From NCBI GenBank assembly GCA_016293535.1, contig JAEDEB010000064.1, positions 1 through 12,351 on the forward strand: DNA of 12,351 nucleotides. Reading direction: 5' to 3'. The notes beneath the pieces are model-generated. The model was not told the origin of the DNA and ran no database searches. It saw nothing but the letters and a program-made list of their open reading frames with translations. The translations under genes were made by a program, and so were the position numbers. Shown here piece by piece: positions 12,297 to 12,351 of the stretch; the stretch's first letter is position 1, and every line of letters starts with the position of its first letter. This DNA comes from Bacteroidales bacterium (lineage in GTDB: Bacteria; Bacteroidota; Bacteroidia; Bacteroidales; UBA932).

Positions 12297-12351
12297 AATT
12301 GGTGCAGGCCACAAACTTACCCTACCGCTACTTTCCGCATTTCCATATAAG

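Noticed and set aside
12297..12351. Terminator or new gene after the superoxide reductase
   Set aside because: No stem-loop with T tract, RNA gene or coding start can be supported in the last 55 bases.

Overview
The window looks like a chromosomal stretch from an anaerobic member of the Bacteroidales (phylum Bacteroidota). Several genes are preceded by the Bacteroidetes -7 promoter element TAnnTTTG and none by a clear Shine-Dalgarno sequence. Several products also fit that group: a short NfeD with an SPFH protein, a flavodiiron protein, a two-iron superoxide reductase, and a secreted DUF6515-like protein. Base composition looks balanced by eye, and the Ile codon ATA is used freely (visible throughout glpK). 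I cannot name a genus from the sequence alone.

Layout. Positions 1-54 hold the 3' part of a tRNA-Ala(TGC), closed by a strong hairpin terminator. A glycerol uptake pair follows on the + strand: glpK (138-1619) and glpF (1650-2372). Convergent to it, on the - strand, is an envelope pair: a short NfeD (3490-3927) and an SPFH/stomatin-like protein (2421-3437). Divergent from nfeD, on the + strand, is a flavodiiron protein (4075-5259), then a PfkB-family sugar kinase (5297-6232). Next comes a - strand run, read from right to left: long-chain acyl-CoA synthetase (8376-10082), an L,D-transpeptidase-like protein (7686-8306), and a secreted Ser/Arg- and His-rich protein (6266-7654). Divergent from that run, on the + strand, are a four-TM LytTR regulator (10298-11119), a YczE/YitT-like membrane protein (11159-11836), and a superoxide reductase (11922-12296). 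The last 55 bases hold nothing I can recognise.

How the genes may work together. Glycerol enters through GlpF and is trapped by GlpK. The flavodiiron protein (reducing O2 and/or NO) and the superoxide reductase are the typical oxygen-defence enzymes of strict anaerobes. They lie in separate transcription units, and each promoter carries a different striking palindrome. The acyl-CoA synthetase, L,D-transpeptidase and Ser/Arg/His-rich protein lie close together on one strand and may be co-transcribed as an envelope-related group, although nothing in the sequence proves a shared function. The LytTR protein and the membrane protein downstream look like a regulator-target pair.

Most of the window is ordinary housekeeping or stress content. 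The less ordinary parts are the two palindromic operators, the repeat-built Ser/Arg/His-rich protein, the inverted repeat that encodes the tail of the acyl-CoA synthetase, and the membrane-LytTR module. I found no CRISPR array, insertion sequence, phage gene or defence island.
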